Source of the DNA: Rhodovulum strictum
Lineage (GTDB): Bacteria; Pseudomonadota; Alphaproteobacteria; Rhodobacterales; Rhodobacteraceae
Direction: 5' to 3'
Assembly: GCF_009649175.1 (NCBI RefSeq)
Contig: NZ_WJPO01000026.1
Coordinates: forward strand, 1-58,218
DNA: 58,218 bases
The notes beneath the pieces were generated by a model. That model was given only the letters and a program-made list of their open reading frames with translations, had not been told where the DNA came from and made no database searches. Each line of letters opens with the position of its first letter. Positions within the stretch are counted from its first letter, which is position 1. The position numbers and the translations under genes are program-made. Positions 55,272-58,218 of the stretch are shown here, one piece after another.

Positions 55272-56648
55272 TCACGCGGTGGTCTTGCGCTTTCGCGCGG
55301 GTTCGGGGGCGGTGTCTGTTACCGGGGGATCGGCCGGGGCGTCGGCATCGTGGCCGAGCCGCGCGGCTCTCACCTGCGCAAAGGTCCGGCCGTCGCCGTC
55401 AAGGATCGCGTCCTTGCCGGTCTCGGCCTGCCACCGCTCCACGGCGACATCGACATAGGCCGGGCTGATTTCCATCGCGAAGACGCGGCGGCAATTGGCT
55501 TCGCCCGCCATGATCTGCGAGCCGGAGCCGGAGAACGGCTCGTAGCAAAGCCCGCCCCGCGCCACATGCTGGCGCATCGGGATCCCGAAGGCGTCGAGCG
55601 GTTTCGGCGTCGGGTGGTCGGGCCGGTCGTCCTTGGCGAAACTCGGCAGCGCCCATGTGGACGGCAGGGTTTCCACGGCCACCTTCGGCGGACGGTTCGG
55701 ACGGCGCCAGCCCATGAAGCAGGGCTCGTGCTTCCAGAGGTAGTGGGACCGGGTCAGAACCCCTCGGTCCTTCACCCAGATGATCTGCTGGTGGACGAAG
55801 GCGCCGGCCTTCTCCCAGCAGGCTTCGAGCATCGCTTGGCGACGGGAGGCGTGCCAGCAGTACCAGGCGGCGTCCTCGGCGATGGCCTCGGCCACGGCGG
55901 CGGCGATGAATCCGTCGTAGAGCTCCGCGCCCTGAGAACTGTCATCCCAGGTCGTGCCGTAGGACGCGGACCAATCCTTGTTGCGGGTCGGATGGTTCGA
56001 GCCGTCATAGTCCACCAGATACGGCGGGTCGGTCGCGAACAGCACCGCGCGTTCGCCGTTCATCAGACGGCGCACGTCGGCAGCGCTTGTGCTGTCGCCG
56101 CACAGGAGGCGATGGTCGCCGAGGATCCACAGGTCGCCCGTCCGCGAGGCCGGGTTGCGCGGCGGCTCGGGGATGGTCACCGGCGGCACGGAGCCCCCGG
56201 CGCCACTTTCTTCACCGTCGTCTTCCGCGACGTAGGCCAGCAGCTTGTCCAACTCGCCGTCGGAGAACCCGACCAGCGACAGGTCGAAATCCTCGGCCAG
56301 CAGGTCGTTCAGTTCCGCCGACAGCAGCGCCTCGTCCCAGGTGCCGAGTTCGGTCAACTTGTTGTCCGCGATGCGGTACGCCCGCCGCTGCGCCTCGGTC
56401 AGATGCCCGAGCACGATCACGGGCGCTTCGGTCAGTCCAAGCTGGGTTGCCGCCAGCACGCGCCCGTGGCCCGCGATCAACTCCCCGTCCTCGCCCACGA
56501 GGCACGGCACGGTCCAGCCGAACTCGGCCATGCTGGCGGCGATCTTCGCGACCTGGTCCGCGCCATGCGCCTTCGCGTTCTTCGCGTAGGGCTGCAGGCG
56601 CGACAGCGGCCAGGTCTCGATCGCGTCCGGGGCGAAGCTCAGCATCAT
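55272..56648 (-). CDS. ParB-domain DNA modification methylase (N6-adenine/N4-cytosine)
   Basis: This 458-aa protein has an N-terminal ParB/sulfiredoxin-like domain (about 10-100; WPLSRLQPYAKNAKAHGADQ, ELIAGHGRVLAATQLGL) and a C-terminal D12-class-independent methylase with ATDPPYLVDYDG (motif IV DPPY near 230) and EPFSGSGSQI (motif I) plus DHPTPKPLDAF. The order of motifs indicates a beta-class DNA methylase. ParB-methylase fusions are typical of prophages, where they modify phage DNA against restriction. It is intact. I start it at the first of two ATGs. Confidence 0.93.
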   Translation of the reverse strand: MMLSFAPDAIETWPLSRLQPYAKNAKAHGADQVAKIAASMAEFGWTVPCLVGEDGELIAGHGRVLAATQLGLTEAPVIVLGHLTEAQRRAYRIADNKLTELGTWDEALLSAELNDLLAEDFDLSLVGFSDGELDKLLAYVAEDDGEESGAGGSVPPVTIPEPPRNPASRTGDLWILGDHRLLCGDSTSAADVRRLMNGERAVLFATDPPYLVDYDGSNHPTRNKDWSASYGTTWDDSSQGAELYDGFIAAAVAEAIAEDAAWYCWHASRRQAMLEACWEKAGAFVHQQIIWVKDRGVLTRSHYLWKHEPCFMGWRRPNRPPKVAVETLPSTWALPSFAKDDRPDHPTPKPLDAFGIPMRQHVARGGLCYEPFSGSGSQIMAGEANCRRVFAMEISPAYVDVAVERWQAETGKDAILDGDGRTFAQVRAARLGHDADAPADPPVTDTAPEPARKRKTTA

Positions 56649-56817
56649 GGTGGGCAAGGTTCCTCGGTCGGGTGGATGCCGGTGGCTTCCGGACTCCGGA
56701 TGCCTTGCCGGACTCCACACGGGGTCCAGCGGCCACCAGCGGTGTCCGGTCGAAAGGCCAGCGTTCATTGGTGTTTGCGCCGGACGCGCGTGGCTCCGGC
56801 TTCCGGGTGATGGAGTG

Positions 56818-56897
56818 GATGCCTCCCTCCCTGACGGCATCGCGATGTGCCAAGCTTGGGGTGTTACAGCCCAAGAAAACGGAAGGAGGCATCCATG
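56818..56897 (+). promoter_or_regulatory. Long-range stem burying the IS110 transposase ribosome site and start codon
   Basis: GGATGCCTCCCTCC (56,818-56,831) is complementary to GGAAGGAGGCATCC (56,881-56,894) at 13 of 14 positions. The stem continues through U-A and G-U pairs into the AUG at 56,895. It hides the GGAGG and start codon, with a 49-base loop. Transcripts starting upstream would be poorly translated, limiting transposition. Confidence 0.65.
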
Positions 56898-57917
56898 AAG
56901 GAAGTTAGCATCATCGGGGTGGATCTGGCAAAGAACGTGTTCCAGCTCCACGGCGCGGCGGCGGACGGGTCGGTTCTGTTCCGCAAGAAATTGACGCGGT
57001 TGCAGTTCGAGCGTTTCATGGCTTCTCAACCGGCCTGCACCGTGGCCATGGAGGCCTGCGCGGGCGCGCATCACTGGGCGCGCACCCTGACAGGCATGGG
57101 GCATGCGCCGCTGTTGATCGCGCCCCGATACGTCAAGCCCTTCGTCAAGCGCCACAAGAACGACAGCGCCGATGCCGAGGCGATCGTCGAGGCGGCGCTG
57201 CGCCCGACCATGCGCTTCGTCGACCCCAAGACGGCCGACAGCCAGGCCCGCGCCGTCCTGTTCCGGACCCGCACCCAGTTCGTCGAAAGCCGCACGGTCG
57301 CCGTGAATGCGCTGCGCGCGCATCTCTACGAGTTCGGCCATACCGCGCCGATCGGAGTGCATCAGGTCAAGCGGCTCGCCGGGATCGTGGAGGCCGGGGA
57401 CAGCGGCCTGCCCGAGGCGGTTCGGCTGTGTTGCCGCGAAATCCTGGCGCAGATCGCGCAGATCGGCGAACGCCTGGCAGTGCTGGACCGCGAGATCGCC
57501 CGCCTGTCCGGGGAGGGCGAGACGTCCCGGCGCCTGCGGACCATGCCGGGCGTCGGCCCGATCACGGCGCTGGCGGTCGAGACCTTCGCCCCCGCGATGG
57601 ACAGCTTCCGCAGCGGGCGCGACTTCGCCGCCTGGCTCGGACTCGTGCCGATGCAGAAATCCACGGGCGGCAAGCAGCGCCTTGGCCGGACGTCGAAGAT
57701 GGGCCAACGCGATATCCGGCGCCTCTTGATCATCGGCGCCATGTCCACTGTGCAGCGGACGCTGCGAAAGGGCGCGCCCGAGGGGTCTTGGCTGGGGCGG
57801 ATGCTGGCGAAGAAGCCGCGCATGCTGGTGGCGATCGCGCTGGCCAACAAGATGGCGCGCGGCGTCTGGGCGATGATGACGAAGAATGAGGATTACCGGG
57901 GGGCCGCGATGGCCTGA
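56895..57917 (+). CDS. IS110-family transposase (probably IS1111 group)
   Basis: This 340-aa enzyme has an N-terminal RuvC-like DEDD domain (SIIGVDLAKNVFQLHGAAAD; TVAMEACAGAHHWARTL; KRHKNDSADAEAIVEAAL) and the C-terminal Transposase_20 domain with SRRLRTMPGVGPITALAVET, FAAWLGLVPMQKSTGGKQRL. GVDLAKNVFQLHG is the IS1111-like opening. IS110-family recombinases act with an element-encoded bridge RNA, so noncoding flanks matter. The protein is intact. It is not close to the remnant at 5.8-6.2 kb. Confidence 0.92.
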   Translation: MKEVSIIGVDLAKNVFQLHGAAADGSVLFRKKLTRLQFERFMASQPACTVAMEACAGAHHWARTLTGMGHAPLLIAPRYVKPFVKRHKNDSADAEAIVEAALRPTMRFVDPKTADSQARAVLFRTRTQFVESRTVAVNALRAHLYEFGHTAPIGVHQVKRLAGIVEAGDSGLPEAVRLCCREILAQIAQIGERLAVLDREIARLSGEGETSRRLRTMPGVGPITALAVETFAPAMDSFRSGRDFAAWLGLVPMQKSTGGKQRLGRTSKMGQRDIRRLLIIGAMSTVQRTLRKGAPEGSWLGRMLAKKPRMLVAIALANKMARGVWAMMTKNEDYRGAAMA

Positions 57918-58218
57918 CCGGGCGGAGACCACGACCGGCCGACGGGCCGGGCGTGCGAGGTGTGAGGAAGGCGAAGGAACTGCATGGACACAAGATCGAA
58001 GATCCGGATCGGGAAAACCAGGGGAAGCCACAGCGCCCTTCGAAGCGCGCCCAGAGTGATTTGGACCCGATCCGCGCATCTCCATACCGGCCCGCGGCAG
58101 GGAAAGGCCGCACCTGGAGGCCTGACACATGACCGCGCTCGGGTCGTGTCGCGAATGCTGTGGAAATTCTCTGGCGGCATGCTCCGGGCATGTGAAGGTT
58201 CGTGTTCTCAGGCGGCGA
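57918..58218. other. Noncoding right flank of the IS110-family element
   Basis: Three hundred bases after the transposase stop show no credible gene. In IS1111-type elements the bridge RNA and right end lie here. I see GC-rich segments that could fold (GACCGGCCGACGGGCCGGGC near 57,931), but no clear end. The element may extend beyond the window. Confidence 0.4.

Noticed and set aside
1-58218. CRISPR array
   Set aside because: No regularly spaced short repeats were found; the only repeats are the 39-bp pair, the duplicated leader, IS ends and short palindromes.

Overview
This 58-kb window is GC-rich (roughly two-thirds G+C by eye) and comes from an alphaproteobacterium, most likely a member of the Rhodobacteraceae. 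The grounds are the protein families (EcfG-type sigma factor, NdvB cyclic beta-glucan synthase, Mla/Mce operon, transglutaminase pair, DUF6900/DUF3489/DUF7220 phage-type genes), the heavy GC3 bias and the IS types. I saw no rRNA, intact tRNA or CRISPR array. It reads as an accessory, stress-adapted island between two blocks of decaying phage DNA, with five IS elements or IS remnants.

Region 1 (1-7,200) is phage and defence debris. An HNH endonuclease 3' part is split by a complete IS66 element with an 8-bp target duplication. Next come an intact DarT/DarG ADP-ribosylation toxin-antitoxin pair with a small excisionase-type HTH gene, a phage lysis cassette (overlapping Rz/Rz1-type spanins and the tail of an endolysin/holin-like protein), an IS110-family scar, the stump of a three-Cys-motif partner gene (TcmP) and its intact partner, a DUF5131/Gp37-Gp68 protein.

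Region 2 (7,200-49,100) is an envelope and general-stress island. It holds a decayed copy of a gene pair whose intact version lies at 18.5-19.3 kb, and a five-gene Mla/Mce lipid-transport operon whose first gene carries an A7 frameshift. After an IS5-family element come two transglutaminase-like genes with a zinc-ribbon gene between them, a slipin, and many small stress proteins (DUF302, DUF3185, OmpA-like proteins, a 24-aa membrane peptide, DUF883, YqjE, CsbD, DUF3309). Larger members are a Crp/Fnr regulator, a 2,830-aa NdvB-type glucan synthase, two PRC-barrel proteins, a PHB-depolymerase-like esterase, a 1,438-aa CheB-CheR-PAS-kinase-REC-REC-LuxR protein, an EcfG-type sigma factor and a MacAB-like exporter. 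Two regulatory signals tie the island together. Exact GGAAC-N16/17-CGTT promoters, the known EcfG target, lie ahead of a small stress gene, the Crp/Fnr gene, a CsbD-like/ndvB operon and a PRC-barrel gene. A recurrent 14-bp element, CTGAT-N4-GTTNG and relatives (one copy is a perfect CTGAT-N4-ATCAG palindrome), occurs at about a dozen intergenic places, mostly next to these same small genes. I infer a general-stress regulon in which EcfG drives expression and a Crp/Fnr-type factor tunes it.

Region 3 (49,100-58,218) starts with a cbpA-cbpM chaperone pair, in which cbpA is interrupted by an IS903-type element with a 9-bp duplication. A second phage-like block follows: DUF6900 and small unknown genes with duplicated leaders, DUF3489, a ribbon-helix-helix gene behind a large palindromic operator, DUF7220, a cytosine-5 methyltransferase and a ParB-domain adenine/N4-cytosine methyltransferase. 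The window ends in an IS110-family element whose ribosome-binding site and start codon are buried in a long-range stem.
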